Positions 1 to 14,500 of a DNA stretch of 64,000 nt are shown here, piece by piece (the first letter of the stretch is position 1; every line of letters begins with the position of its first letter). The notes under the pieces were generated by a model. That model saw only the letters and a program-made list of their open reading frames with translations, was not told the DNA's origin and did not search any database. Source of the stretch: Struthidea cinerea. Taxonomy: Eukaryota; Chordata; Aves; Passeriformes; Corcoracidae. A program made the position numbers and the translations under genes. The stretch is taken from NCBI GenBank assembly GCA_013397865.1, contig VZTI01005061.1, forward strand, positions 2,205,746-2,269,745, written 5' to 3'.

Positions 1-2880
1 GATGCATAATGTTACGCAAATGACAGCTGCTTAGCTGAAACAATAGCTAGGAGATGGCATTTGCCAGGGTGCACATCTTATGTAAATTAACTTACTAACT
101 GTTTCAGGAAAAATAAAAGAAGTGAAGCCTGAACCTGTACGACCACTTCATGGATCCATCCGGAGGGCACAGAAGAACTGCAAACTCCCACTAATATCAA
201 AGAAAGTTGGACGGGGCCCTCAGCCTCTGCCCCTCAGATGCCGCCAGGAGTCGAGCAGGCACGAGCTGCCAGAAGCAAAGTTTGCCTTGTCAGGGCAGAA
301 CAAAGCCCTGGAATCTGCTTTACAGGTGGAAATCCAGAGTCATTTCCCCCAAAGCAACAAATCTGCAGCTGCTGAGCCAGCACCAAAGGGAGACCACTAG
401 AGCCCCTGTCCACAGCAAAGAGCAGCGCCCAGGCTGGAGGTGCATGTGGGCTTCTCTGCTTCGCCCACCTTGGGGAACCAGAGCTCCCCTACATTTGCAG
501 CTCTAATCTCTAACTCCAGGGATGGGTGGAATTTCCCCTGATTTACAGCAACGGGGGAAAGGGCCCAGTCGAGCCAAAATGCTTCAAGGGGGAGCAGAAT
601 CAGTGCCTGGGCCTTTGTGTCCTCTGCGCAGCAGAAGGGACATTGTCCTTGTTCAACCGATTAGAAATACTAATCATTGACATCAAAATCTAGCCTTGGA
701 GTGCAGGCTAAACCAGAAAAGGCTATGCAGCACAAAACCAGAAACAGCATTAGGAGAAAGGAAAAAAAGAGAAAAAAAGAAAAGAAAAAAAATATAGTTG
801 CAATCTGCTCTGGGTTGAGTTGCATTAGTTTTTGCATCTTTAAATCAAGGAAAGGCCTTGGTTTATTCTGAGCATCTTGGTGGGAAATAAATTCACATGA
901 ATGTATGGCATAATATGAGGGAATAGAAACAGAACAGAACGCAGCATGATTTAACCCCAGAATTCTGGGCCGTAAAGAAAATATGTTGAAAGCCAAGAGT
1001 AAAGCAACCAATCATTTGTCATTTCTAAGGGAGAACAATCACTTAATATATGGGAGCTGGAAGGGGGAAGGAGGAGAGCACTGAGCACTGGTTTGATTTA
1101 CATAGGAGTTTCCCTTCATAGTGCAAGGATTAACACAGTCCCTACTGAAAAGGCGGGAGGGCACTAAAAGCAAACAAGGTGGTGTTTGGGATTTTTTTTT
1201 TTTTCTTTTTTTTCTTCTTCTTCAGAGAGGGCCCGTGATACTGCAACTGTTGCTCATCACATTAGCAGTGTGGGAACAGGAAAAAACCCATAGCACTGAG
1301 GGGGAGAGGGGAGGAGGGCTCCAGGCATGGGGGAGGGGGACAACAGTTGACAGCAAAGAGAAGCAATTAAAACCTAAAATAAGAGGTGGTTGTGAAATGG
1401 TCTTTGCATTAGGACTCAGCCAACAAAAATGTTTACTTTGTAACAGAACTACCATGGTCTGAATGATAAATCAAGACCAAGTAATTACTCATCACCTATT
1501 TGGGGATGGAAAAAAGCAATGACGCCAGGGAGGCAGGGCTCAGCCCGGCGAGCCCCAACAGCCACGTTGGGAATTAATGCGGCTGCTACTGCTGGAATTG
1601 GGGAATTGCACTTGCATCATGGAGATCCCCAGGTCTCACCCCAACCCTCCAAACCACGTCCAGCTGGGAACAACAGGAAGCCAGCACGCCTGGATCAGGG
1701 TCATAGAGCCTATTTCAGAGGCCACATCTGGCATTATGAGCTCTAAATTTTAAGGTGAGTCTTCCAAACAATACTGATGTTGAAGGACAACACATTTGCT
1801 GTGGAACTGCTCTTAAACACCCCATAGACCACACTTGGTGCAATATAAAAAGCAAAATTCAACTTGTTAAACTGACACAGAAGCTATGACACAGAAGCTA
1901 TGATTAAGCACAAAAGCAGATGCTTTAAGTTCTTAAAAATAAGATGCCCTTGTAAAAATGTTACACTTTGGGGACCAAAAGATTTTAAAACAAAACAGAA
2001 CAACCACAAACCCCTCAAACTTGTTGACACAGTGAAAATTAGCAGCAAGCATATACAGATATGGAGACAAAGAGACACGTGCTAAGAAAACTCCTTTTGG
2101 ACAATTTCAGCCATAGGTTGCCATACCAACAAGCTTAAAACAAGGGATCTGATCTAACTCCATTATGGATCTAAGTCTGCTAATATGCACCAGCCTATTA
2201 CCTGGTCTTGTATTACCAAAAAAAGCCAACTAATTTTATGCAATTTAGACTATCATTCTTGTCAACGGACTAGATTTTTTTTTTATAGTAACAAAATATT
2301 GGTAAAGGATATGTTTCTACATTCATAGCTGCAACCAACAATTCCTTTAGAGTGTGCTGGGGCTACACATAAGAGCAGACCAGCTTCATGGTAGAGCCAT
2401 AACACAAGCATTGGGCATAGGAATGCCAGAATCATCCAACACAACCCTTCACAACTGGACAACCATGACATATAATCTCGCTCATAGTGTTTTTTTATTG
2501 CATCTTAAAAGTTTTGTTTGTTGTCCTCTTAGAAAGGTTTTCCAGAACTTCACTGTTTTGTTGATGAATAGAAATCTTTCATTTAATCTTAACCGTATTC
2601 GTGACCAACTTCATGTTTTGCTTTGCTACCAACACTGTACTTTGGATTAATTTTCCCCTCCCCCTTTATTATTTACCCATGTGATTTGCTTATAGACAGC
2701 AATTATTTCCCTTCTGTGCTTTCATTTTACTGAAAGAGCCAAACATTTTTCAGTTCTACTCATAAAATACTCTCCATTTTCCCAGTCCTCTATGGTAACC
2801 TTTCTTTGAAGCTGCTCCAGTAAACCACTCTCTGTTGAATATGGGTGACTATAAGTTACATCTTATTTTGTGTATACAAA
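1..2880. other. Non-coding desert segment
   Basis: No gene or repeat family is recognised. An A-rich tract (755-792) and a T-rich tract (1192-1223) are present. A perfect 14-bp tandem duplication (TGACACAGAAGCTA twice) is at 1873-1900. Short overlapping open frames at 122-506 have no protein signature. Confidence 0.6.
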
Positions 2881-3940
2881 GCCTTATTTACAAGCATTAA
2901 GAGCTCATACCTCCACTATAAATAGTTGCCTGCACTCTGTTTGCCTTTTTCATGGTTGGATCACAAGGTAGCTCACAATGATCCTCTGTACAACTGCTAT
3001 GCCCTGCAGTAGTTGTTGCACACCCTGAACGTGTAACTATTACTACTTCTATACCCCGTTTCTGACTCATAAGCTCACATTTTACTACAAGAACTAATGT
3101 TGGTGTTCTCAAAGTCACGACAACCATACAATATGAAATTCCTGGCCATTCAAAACCTAGGCTGTCCCAGACACCACAGTGCTTCATGTAACTTTGCCTC
3201 CAACATTGTTGACAGCAATGTATCTCATTGACACTTGGGTTTTTTTCTCTCCTTTTTGCCCCGCAATCCTTCAAATTGAATATTATTCATCTCGCAGGAA
3301 CCAATAATGAGGTTTTCTTCCCATCACAACTTTTACAATACCTGCCTTACAATACCAAATCCTACTTTCTCCTCAACTAATACTTTCCTATGGAACACCT
3401 CACTAAATACTTCACTGAAAAACAAATACATGAGACCTAGCACAGTTGGCTTGCCTATAAGATCAGTAATAACATCAAAGAACACTATAGGATTAGTCTG
3501 GCACGATCATCTTTTGTTAAAAGTACACTACATTTTTATCACATTCTCCACTATCTTGTCTGATAATAATTCCCCTCAGACTTTGTTCCAAAAAGTTGCA
3601 TACTTCTCAGGCCAGACTAACAAGTTTGTAGTTGCCTGGATAATTTTTCCACATTTCCTTCATGTCTATGGATAATACATTTGCTATTCCACAGTCACAA
3701 CATCAGCTTGACAAATGCATTAAAAATCCTCACTGGTGGAATTCACTGCACACTGCCAGATTTTTCAAATTTTTTTCAGAATGTAGACTATCTCCTGCCT
3801 GCATCTTGAGTGCATTAAGTTCTTCAGTCATAATTCCACCTCGATGTGCCAGTTTTCACTATACATGCTCATTCTCATTGGAAGTCTTGATTTTACCTTC
3901 ACACTTCAAGTTATCATATTTATTTAAAAACTAGAGGCAA
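2880..3940. other. Unidentified block with unusually open frames
   Basis: Open frames of 125 codons (2897-3274, minus), 122 codons (3307-3675, plus) and 90 codons (3662-3934, plus) follow one another. The peptides match no domain I know. The block has an mRNA-like or retroelement-like texture and could be a decayed LINE or pseudogene, but I cannot identify it. Chance is also possible. Confidence 0.3.
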
Positions 3941-6900
3941 AGTATCAACTGACTTATTGGGAGACTACTAAATTTTTGATTGCATCATTACTGAGCAACA
4001 TCACTTCCTCGTTCCTTGTTCTCTTTTATTTGTACAACTAAAGAAAGTTTTACTATTTAACTTCCTTTGTAAGGATTCAGGTCAGCTTGACCTCTGGCAA
4101 TTCTGAAAGTAGTACAAAGGCTCAAGAAAGTTTTTAGCAATCTGTTTTATTCATCTATATGTTGACTGAGCTGCAGGACTTTCAGGTTTGGCAGGACATG
4201 TGGAAGAAAAAGGGATTTATAATACACTGCAAAATCAGAAAGATACTTCTAGCTCTCTCAAATTGCACATATATTCTGTAGAATAAAGATGGTAATTTTG
4301 GCACCTAAAAGGGCATTAAAAAATCTAATGAAAATCGAGTATAAAAAGGATTCACTACTGAAATAATCTGAGTACAGCCAAGACCCAAATTATCATTATA
4401 ACCTTATTTTCTCTCTTGAAATCATGCTTTGACAGCATGCACATATGCTCCCAAGCACTGTGAGCTTGCAGGAAGGAAAGTAATCTGTGAGGGAGGTAGC
4501 TTAAGGTCAGCTCCCTTAATGTACAACACTTATGATTATAGCATTGCTCAGGGAATACGAGGTAAATTTATATCCAGGACGGCAGGTCATTTTTGCTTGT
4601 GAAGCTTAAGAGGGTAAGGGTGATAGGGGTTACTCCATCCCACCCACTTCTCTCACCTTCAGTAACACTCATTTGGAACAATCAACATTCTGTTTTATCG
4701 TGTCACTGAACAAATGCCTTGAATGATAGGGGAAATTATTTTGGAGAATTTGGAGTAATACTAGTTGACTATCAAAACTAATTGTACCAATTTCTCACCT
4801 TACACAACCCACTATCAAATTCTTAATATACTGGAGCATCTGATGTCTTCTGGTAAAGTGCTGGATGGATAATTTATCCTGCCTTAGCCTAACCAGAGTC
4901 AAGTCTTGGACAAAAGACACTTCATAAGGATTTGACTTTGAATTTGGACCAAGATTTCTGAAAGAAGTTTTATCTGTGTGCTCTTTATTAGTAAATTTGT
5001 TCCATGCTACCTGAACAGGGTACAAGCAAATGCAGGACTATAAAACAATGCTACAGCCTGGTAGGAGGTTCAACACAAGGCCCAGCTGATATGACTGACA
5101 CAGCTAACATGCGATGACACAAGAAGCATGCTTTCCCATTTCAAGGAAACAGGAATGCTTGATCCCAGTATTGTTAACAAAAACAAGAATGTGGGTTGTG
5201 TGTCTTTCTGAAAGCACCCAGAATTGTTGAGAGTGTGTAGCCTTCAGCAGAGGAGAAGGGAAGAGGAAAGCAGCTGTTCTCCCTACCTTCCCATTACTCA
5301 AGCGGAAAAGTGATTTGCTGTACTCCAGCCTCAAGGATCATAATTATGAATCAAGGACTTTGATGGTGATATTCCAAAATAAGAACCAGCCATTTTCAGT
5401 CTCAACATTTATCAGCAGCTTGGACACAGTCCAATTCTTCTAATTGAAGAAGGCAACAGCTGTGGTCACAACATCCAGGTCATTCCTTGCATGGTCATCA
5501 GCACAGATGCATTAACACAAGTACAGGACTGCCCCTCACATTTCTTACTCTCAGCTTCTCTCTCACCCTGGGTGAAGTCCTCAGGTTGAGAGCCCTGACT
5601 GAGACAGCTAGCCTTCTTGCAGACTTGGGATTGTGCCACAGCGCTGCCAAACTACTTAATGAAAAGTAAGGGGAGCTTCGCAAGGACTCTGTTTCAAATG
5701 AATGACACCATGGTCATTTCAGCGAACATGCAACTTCTGGAGGCTTTCCTCACCCTCCAGCATCCTGGCTGCACATCTCAGCCTGGCATGCCAAATCTTA
5801 ACACGTTCGTCTGAACATGTTAAGGGATATGTGACAGCCTCAGTCGAATCACAACATCACTGGAGAATGAGGTACATCGACACGAAAATACTATGAGGGT
5901 GAGATCACCTTCTCCTCAGTCAGTTCAGCATGAGCCCTGCCAAATTCTGTGCCAGGCAGCTGCAAAAAACCCAGAAGCTTTGTATAAAAAGTGGCTACTG
6001 AACATGCCTACATGCTGCCAGTATTTTAGATGCTGCCTAGCCCCAATTACAAAAGCATCAGATCATGCTAGCTACAGAGGGGCTATGCCCAGGCACCCAG
6101 CTACAGAATCAATGTCCTGCTTCATCTGTGTTGAGCTGCTTGTACAGACATGCCCCAAGTTCAATATAACCACCAGTAGTAATCAAACGGAAGTTGTGAG
6201 AAGAAACCATAACAGCAACTGCTTCTGCCATGATGTGATCACACACACAGTTAGATTCCCACCATACTGCAAAAGTTAAACCAAGACACCAGGTAAGCGT
6301 GTAAGCGTCTCACTGAACCCAAGTGCCTCTAAACACAGCCATGGTTATGCTTTAAACAACACTTTAACTCAAAGCATCAGCCTGGACAGGTTTTACTATA
6401 CTTAGAATAATTTATGACATTTCCCTTTAAGAAAATCCTTCAGAAGAGACAGCAACATCTTTATTAAGATACATGAGGATTTCTAGCTCAAGTGATGGCT
6501 GTGTAGCATGGTCAGACATGTCAATCCTATTTTCTCACTTCATACAGAAACATTGAAAATGCTTTCTTGGTTTTATCCCCAAGGTAAATTGGTCTGGAAG
6601 GTCTGCAGAAGATCTGTTTAACTGTTTTGAGATTATGGGAGAACAAGGAAGATATTTTTCAGTGAAAAAAATCTTCAGAAGAGCAGAATAGAGGGATGAA
6701 GCCTCCACATTCACCACATGCCTCAACTGCAGAAGAGAAAAATTACAGGGTAGGGGAGAAGGAAAGAAAGAAAGAGTGTAAGCAGTTGTGGTGGAAAAGA
6801 TACTTGGACAACCTGAGGAAACCATATCCTGAGCACCACAGGTACTGAGAGAGCTGCCTGTCCTTCCTTTCCATGCTTAGAGCAACTGTTGAGGGAATAT

Positions 6901-8330
6901 GTGTGAAAAGGGCTGCAATAGCTTTGAAATATGCAGAGCCTTAGCCTACAAACTGCAGAATCAGAATAATTTTGTCCTAATATCAGCAACACAGAAGTCC
7001 TCAAAAAAAAAAGTAGATTCCATCACTGGAGGTTCTGTGCATTTGTTATGTATCTGTACTCTGCAACTGTCCAGTAGCTCACAACACCACAACAGCACAA
7101 GTGTAGTCATTGCTACTGTATGGGTAAGAGTTGCAAAACAGGAGTTAAGAGAATAAAATATATTTATGGCATTAAGGAAAGAAAAAAAAATTATATATGC
7201 TATGCTAAAAGGCTGTTCACTAAGCATTAGACAGACACTTCATTCACTGTCAAAGAATTTGAAATACAAAGAATTGATGTATATGAAATGTAAAATACTG
7301 GGGGGAGATGGGAAGGCAAGGGATTTATCCACATATCTTTCTAAGTAAGAATAGTATCTTAGCCTCACATGTCTGAGCTCAGGGTTTATGAACAGAGGTC
7401 ATTAGAGGGCTTTAAGTTAGGCCCACTGCTGCCTTCGAAGTGTGAAAATTAAAATGAGCTATATTGCAATCAACCAACCCTTTTCAATAATTACTACCAC
7501 GCTACTGCATCTGGAGGTATCTGAATGACATATCTCTCCATTACCAAAAGGTAACTGCATTTTCATTTTGACTAATATAATTTTTAAAACCATCATACCA
7601 GGTGCCTTATATTTGGAAAATCTTGAAAGCTTTTAGATGTACAAACACCCTTCCCACCGCTCTTGGCTTATCTTTTATTTACCCTACTGGGTATACAACA
7701 ATTGATGCTTCTTCAAAGCAAGGACTTCCCAGCTGATTAGCAGTGCTGAGCTGGCTAAGCTTATTAAAGGTGATTAATGCATTCAAGTATTTTTCCCCTC
7801 GCTTGTTAGTTCAATTTCTTGCTCATTATGCTACTGGTCTTTTTATATTAAAACAGACCACCTGGATAGCAAAGAACTTCATAATCTTGGTCCAACAAGA
7901 TCAACACCTGTTGTACATGTAATTAATCATAAGGCAGTGCATGGCTGTATTCAGTTAAAAAGCTAAGATTATCTAACAACAGAAGCAATACACCACTTTG
8001 GCAATCAGCATTTGAATCCTTAAAATGCAGTTTAAAAAAAATCAGAGAAGTGAGTCAGTACAAAGGGGCTCATAATTATTCTCTCTCCATATTTAGGAGT
8101 CCATATGGGATTTGTGACGTATAAAAGTCAGCATACAATTTTCTGATGAAAAATTCAGTTCTAAAAAAATTCATATTCTTCTCAAGGCTGAGAAAAATCA
8201 AATGGTCTTTCTGTCAATGACATTTTCACTCTACACAAAGAAATCAAAGAGGGTTTGGATATTGCATTACAAAAAGGACACAGAGGTTCAATATACTTTA
8301 CTAGTCTGAACATGGATTGAGAAACACAAA
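3941..8330. other. Non-coding desert segment
   Basis: AT-rich sequence with no recognised element. The longest open frame (128 codons at 5893-6279) has no known motif. The stretch at 7700-7850, with repeated GATTAG/GATTAATG words, might be a conserved element. Confidence 0.55.
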
Positions 8331-8500
8331 GTCCAATCACATCTCTGTCTTTAACTCACTGTGTGGTTTGGCAAGTAGCTTAACTACTTTGACTGCGTTT
8401 CTTCATCTGTACAATGTGGGAAAAAAATACTTACTAACTTGATTAGAATTTTACAGGGTTTAATGCTTCCAAATGCTAAAGCCTCATATGAGTATTATTA
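8331..8500 (+). mobile_element. MIR-type ancient SINE
   Basis: The core reads GGCAAGTAGCTTAACTACTT, then TTTCTTCATCTGTACAATG, with a tail ending GAGTATTATTA. This follows the MIR order (gain of CTTAACC-type block, CATCTGTAAAATGGG block, TATTATT end). It is highly diverged. Confidence 0.7.
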
Positions 8501-11500
8501 ACTTAGCTATGGTGCATTAAAGTGGAAAAGATATGTCCTTTTTAACAGTGAAAAACCCACAAGGAGGAGATTCACTGTAAAAGATAAGACCAGAAAAATT
8601 ATAACTGTTTGTTTGTTTTAAAGAATTACAACAGCACAATACATACAGGAAAAATATAAGCCATATAAATACCAGAAAATGAATAAAGCACACTGTACAA
8701 TTACACAGACAGGAAAAAAAAAAGTGCATCCTAATCCTAAAGCTCAGGCCATCAGCCTAATACATTTTATATGCATTTGACTGAATTTTCATACTGGAAG
8801 ATTCAATGCACTGTTAAGGCAGACTGAATGAACAACAACAAAAGGCAAATTAGAAACCTAGATCTTATTAGCACTGTAAAGGTGGTTAAGACTCACCAAA
8901 ACCAATTGTACTATGTACAATCTATAGTTAGGGGTGGGAACTGAATGGTGAATTAAGCTGAATACAGACAAAATGCACACATTAACAGCAGCAGTAGTAG
9001 TTATGCCTTTTTCCTACAGGTTCTTCAGGGATCCAGGAGCATTGTGGGGTTTATCACATTGTGACCTTCAACTGAGCAGGTGCTGAGGGATTCATACCAA
9101 GGTTGCTGGCTCCTTTATAGCTAACAGCACACAGGTCTACCACCCGCATGAGTTAAGTTCATAAATCTCTCCTGTTGAATGTGCAGCCCACACTGCCAAG
9201 TTTAACAACCCAACTGAAAATTCATTCAAACTTAGTCAGACAATACAATATTTAGTGCAAATCAAAAAAGTCCCAAGACAAAAATGCTCTTCATCTTCTT
9301 GTTTGCTTGTTCTCATCCATCCCCCATCCTGCCAATTTTCTGATCTCTAAATTCTTCACTCTTTCCACTTGCTTTCCTCAAGATTTTATTTGCCACCAGG
9401 AGATGAGAAGAAATGGATACAAATTATCTTTTTTTAAAAATGCATAATATATGTATGGATCTGCTGTGAACTTTCTTCTCCCTTTCTCTTTTATTTTGTG
9501 TGTTTTCGGTTCAAGAAAGCTAAAGATGCACAAATATGTATTTGTCTAAAAGCAAGTAGCTGATTTCAAATGGTTTGATTTCTCTCTTCCAGATTGAGAG
9601 AAAGCCTTTAGGTCATATAATAGTATAGGACATATATTATACAAGCTGAGGCAGGCAGAAGGTCCCACCCATTCTTCCTGAACAATCCTCATTGTTATCA
9701 CTTGCTCAGCACTGAGCTGCAACCGGCTCATTACCACCTCTGCCAAGAGCTAAGGAAGCAAAGGAACCACTGAACACAGGTCCAATGAGAAGACAATTAG
9801 AGATACAAGTATACAAGTATCAACCAAGCTTCAGTGATACTGCAACCCACATCATTTTCATAACCTTCCATCTTGGATGCAGGGAAGGGACTAAGGAACT
9901 TACAATCAGTCTTCAGGATTTACACACAGCAAGACTAAATTCCATCCATTCCACATTGTCCTGTTAAAACTGAAAAAAATAAAAAAAATCCTCCTAATGA
10001 ATGACATCAGCAGAGACCCCAGTGCAGATGGAATGAAGACGGCTTCTGACGATCATGTTGTGCCAGACACTCATAGCAAAGATCACATGTGCAGACAGAC
10101 ACACTCCCAAAATTCGACTGATGCAAAAAGTGTCTGGGAATCTAGACAATTCACATCAGTTTCTGCAGATGTCTCACTTGTTATCTTAAACAAAACCATA
10201 TCAAAAACCTTGGTGTGTTTAATTTGCAGTTGCCAATTTCAGCTTTTTCACTCTCAGCAAGTTATGGCTACGCTGCCAGTGCTGTCTGCTTAATTCAATC
10301 CACTACCAGTTCAGTACAAACTCACCCTTCTGTGTTTGTGAGAAGTAAGCAATGTACATAACATGAGAGTGCCTTGACAGTGCTTGCACTTCCTTATTCC
10401 TCTGGCCTTCTGAGGGATCAAAAATAACATTGACATGCAACTCTCCCCTTTCCAAGATTTTTATTATTTTTTAAAAAGCACACTGTCACTCAATGGTTAC
10501 TTTTCTGCCCTTCCTGGATATTGTCTCGCTCACCTACGCAGTATTTCTATCTCAGAGGGACTTGGGCCCTCCAGTCACCTTTGACTGTAAGCGTTGCCAA
10601 GCATGCCAGGAAGCGTGGGTGGATCATGCACAGATAACACTGAATTCTGGAAAGGGACACATGACCAATTCACACACAGCAATGAATCAATTGCACACCA
10701 AACTCCTCCTGGTAAAACCAAACAAGACATTTGTGATATATTGCATTAATAAACTATCTTTTTAAAATACCACCATAACACTACATACAATAAGTGTGAT
10801 GATATAAGAGAGGGATATGCCATTTGAAGTGTTTCAAAGAGATATTGTTTCCTTTTACAGATGGAACAAAAGTTGTTTAGAATTGCTCTGCATCTTTTCC
10901 CAGACAGATTTTTTCACTGTTACTGATAAACAAGGGGACAGACAAGGGGAAAAGATGAAAGATTTGTAAGAGTTTTTTTGTATTTTCTGCAGAAGTTTTA
11001 TTTAGAAAATTTCCAGCAGATAAGACTCTATAGCATTAATATAGATCTAATTAAAAAAATAATAACAACAAAACTCCCTTTGCTTTAAAAGAGGAACTTC
11101 TGGATTAATAACTGTTTAATTCTACTGTACAAGCCAGCCTCCTTGTATTTACTCTCTGCCTCTGGATAGCTCATTCCCACCTTTGATTTCAAATTTGATA
11201 GGGTATTTCCCTTTATTTCCTAAACTACTCTAAACCAGAAAATCCACACAAATTTTCCTGCCCTGTTAACTAGCCTGAAGACTCTCTCCCAATTACCATC
11301 TCATCTAACCTTCCCACTGAACAACTCCCACCTGCCGCTCACAAAACACGCCAGCTCCTACTTTCGTGCACCTGAAGCTACAAGAATCTTCTCCCAAGCT
11401 GCAGATTGAATGCCAGACCAAATGATGTGGTTGTAATGATGCAATTGCCTGTACGGATGGATGTCAGAGGGGAATGATGAAGAGGTAGAACACCTTACAG

Positions 11501-14500
11501 CTGGGGAGCACAGCTCCAAAGCAGACCAGCCTTGCAGTGCCTGTAATTCCGCCATCCACGGGGTGATTGCTCGGGGTGGGTCGGAGGAGAATGCAGAGCT
11601 GCCAGCACAGCCGACTAAGGCATGGCTCTGCAAACCACCAGCCACCACAGTTGCCATTATGGCCTGGGGATTCAGCAGAGGCATCAAGGACTGAGCTACT
11701 CCTTCATTTTACAGATGGTTCATTAACTGGGTGGAAGCACATGAGAGCACTTGGAAAGCAATAGGAAGAGGCAAGGGGCAGGAGAATTAGACAAAAGTTG
11801 TTTGGCAGCAGCTTCCAGATGAACTAAAAATCACACACAGCAAAAATAGCAAGGGTGTATTTGCCAGCTGAGAGTGGCCACGTGCCAAGTTTGAGGTCTT
11901 AAAAATTAACTGCTTTTGAACTATACAAGAACAACAACAACAAAGATCTCTTATTTAAGCTCAGAAGATTTTTCATGCCTATCTAAGCTACTAATGAGGA
12001 AAAAGGAGGAAAGAAAGAGACAATATCTTCAGGCTGAGGCTGAGAATCAGAGGAGTCAACCCCTAAGCAATATGTTTGATTATATATTAATATTAGGGTC
12101 TTAATTACACTAAACAAAAATGAAGCACCCATTTCAACTTCCCTGATAAATATTTCACACACATACATACAGAAACCTAAGGAGTTCTCACATATCCCTA
12201 CTCAAACCACCCCTCAAAACCAGTTTTTAGGCAGATCCTCTCAGGTCCAAGAATACCAAGGATCTATGAGAGCATTCCCCAACAATTTAGTGTCTGAAAA
12301 GTGGCTTGGAAATCACCCTTCACGAACTTCACATTTGCCAATTTTTTGTCCTGCTTATTACACGCTTCTATTTAAACACAAAAGTACCTGTACAACATTC
12401 AGTGCCTTACTTTCAAAGACTAAATGTGGTGTCAAAAGCTGATACCTCTATCCACTGTAAGAACTTGTACAGAGTCACACAGGAATTCCAAAAACAGCTT
12501 AGGAACCAAGAGCTGGGCTTTCTTTTTTCTGCTCCTTCTACCCACCTTTTTTTTTTCTTTTAAAGCAACAAATTACTTATGTATATTTTACATTTATATC
12601 ATAGAATTATGGCATTATGTTTATACATGCACCCTTCAGAAGCCTAAACTTCAGATAATGGATATCATAAATGCTCAATTTGAGGCAGAAGTATGGCTTG
12701 AAATATGGAAAGCAACTGAAAATTTTCATTGTGAGATTCCCCCCCCCTTATAAACAAACACACAATTTATCTATCATATATAAATAAAAAAATTTAACAT
12801 CTTGAATTGCTGACCCAATATGCGGATTCCTAGCAGCTTCTCTTATAAAGGATGTTGCAGAGCCCTTTCCATTTCTACTTTCAGTAAATTTTTCAAGCAT
12901 TCAAGACAACATTTTGGATGCTCAGCTGTGATTACTTTGCTAAAATGTAATGCTACATACATTAACGAGTTTAATTCTTGGAATGCAAAAATGGTTTCTC
13001 TTTCTTTTTAGCCATAATTTGACAGTGAAAATTGCGAATTTACCTCCCTGCCAAAATAAGTTTACCTCCTAACCAAACAGGGCGTTTCTTCCACAGAAAA
13101 CCATGAATGACTAAACTATGAAAAATGAAAGTTGGCAGGTAGCCTTTCTGAACTTATGTGCTTCCTGACCCTGCCAGAGAGAGTTAAGCTGGGTCAATAT
13201 GCAAGTGGGAGAGGAAGGAAAGGATGGGGTGGCTCCAGAAGTGCAGTCTCCTTTCTCCGCAGCCAGCGGCAAAGCAGTGCTCCTACAACACGTTTTTGAA
13301 GATCACTGTGTTGGAGCTGTTTGCGATAGTCAAATATTTCATTTTTCACTTTCATGAGCCCAGAGATGCAAGCGCGGGCGCCCAAGCCAGCTTCCACTCT
13401 GCCTGGATTTCTCTAGCACATAGTTGATATTCTGCTCAAAAATGATGTGCATGTTGCAACTGCACGACCTACCCCAGCACTGGCTGCATTTCAAAACTAA
13501 GCAACAGGAGACATCTCAAAAACCCAGTAATGTGTAGCTTCAGCAGTCTTTGACAGCTTCTGTTTTTGGACAGCTTTCAAATGCAAGGTTCCTGGTCATA
13601 CCCTGGAAAAGAGAATGGATGAACTCTGGAAGTAAAATTCTTCCCTTTCTTTAACCTCCTCCCCTTCTTACAGCATAGACAGGGTGTCTTCTCTTCTCCC
13701 TTCCTATTTAAATTGAGATTTCTATCCCTTAAATATCTACTTCACAAACACACATGACTTTTCAGCACATCCCTGCCTCCTCCAGCTCTGACACCCACTT
13801 CATCGCAAGCATGACACAGACTTTTAAGGCAAGAGTATACGGGTGCAGTGGGGACAAGAGGCACACCCTGAATCTCACAAGCATGATGGAGACCTGCTCC
13901 TGAGATCCTTTTTCCCCTAACCATGAAGGACTACATTCCAGAAGGCTTTCAGAGCCTTTTAGAAACGGCATAGGGCTGCCCAGCACTCAGAAGTCAAAGG
14001 AACATTTTGATTTCCCAGATAATTGACTTGACCCATGTTGCCCACAATCACGCACTTTGTCAGCTGATTTGGTTGTCGCTTTTAATTACGTATTTGCTGT
14101 GGAGAAGGAAAACAAGACTTTGTTCTCACACATCTCTGGTCCTATCATATCAGAGCACTTATCTCTTACCCTGTGCTTACCTAGGCTGCAAACTAAATGT
14201 TCAGTGGAGTATTTTCTTCAGGTTTGTAGTTCCTCAAGAGCTCAGTATCTCCTGGCAGCATACACTTCTAATGAAATTAATGAGATGGTTTGGAAGCTGC
14301 CTGTGAGAAAGCTAGAATCTCACCAATTAAAACTTGCTGAACTGGGACTGTGGTAAGTTATGACCAGTGTTGCATTGCCACTACTTGCAATGCAACCTTC
14401 TTTCATTAATATAAATGCATACATTTGAACCATACGTTTTATTACCAGGAACAATTGCATAAGCAGAACATTTCACTCTTATTCACTGCCTCAACGGAAA

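Noticed and set aside
11702..12510. Additional MIR fragments
   Set aside because: Only short words (CATTTTACAGATGG, ACAGAGTCACACAGGAA) match. This is too little to call an element.
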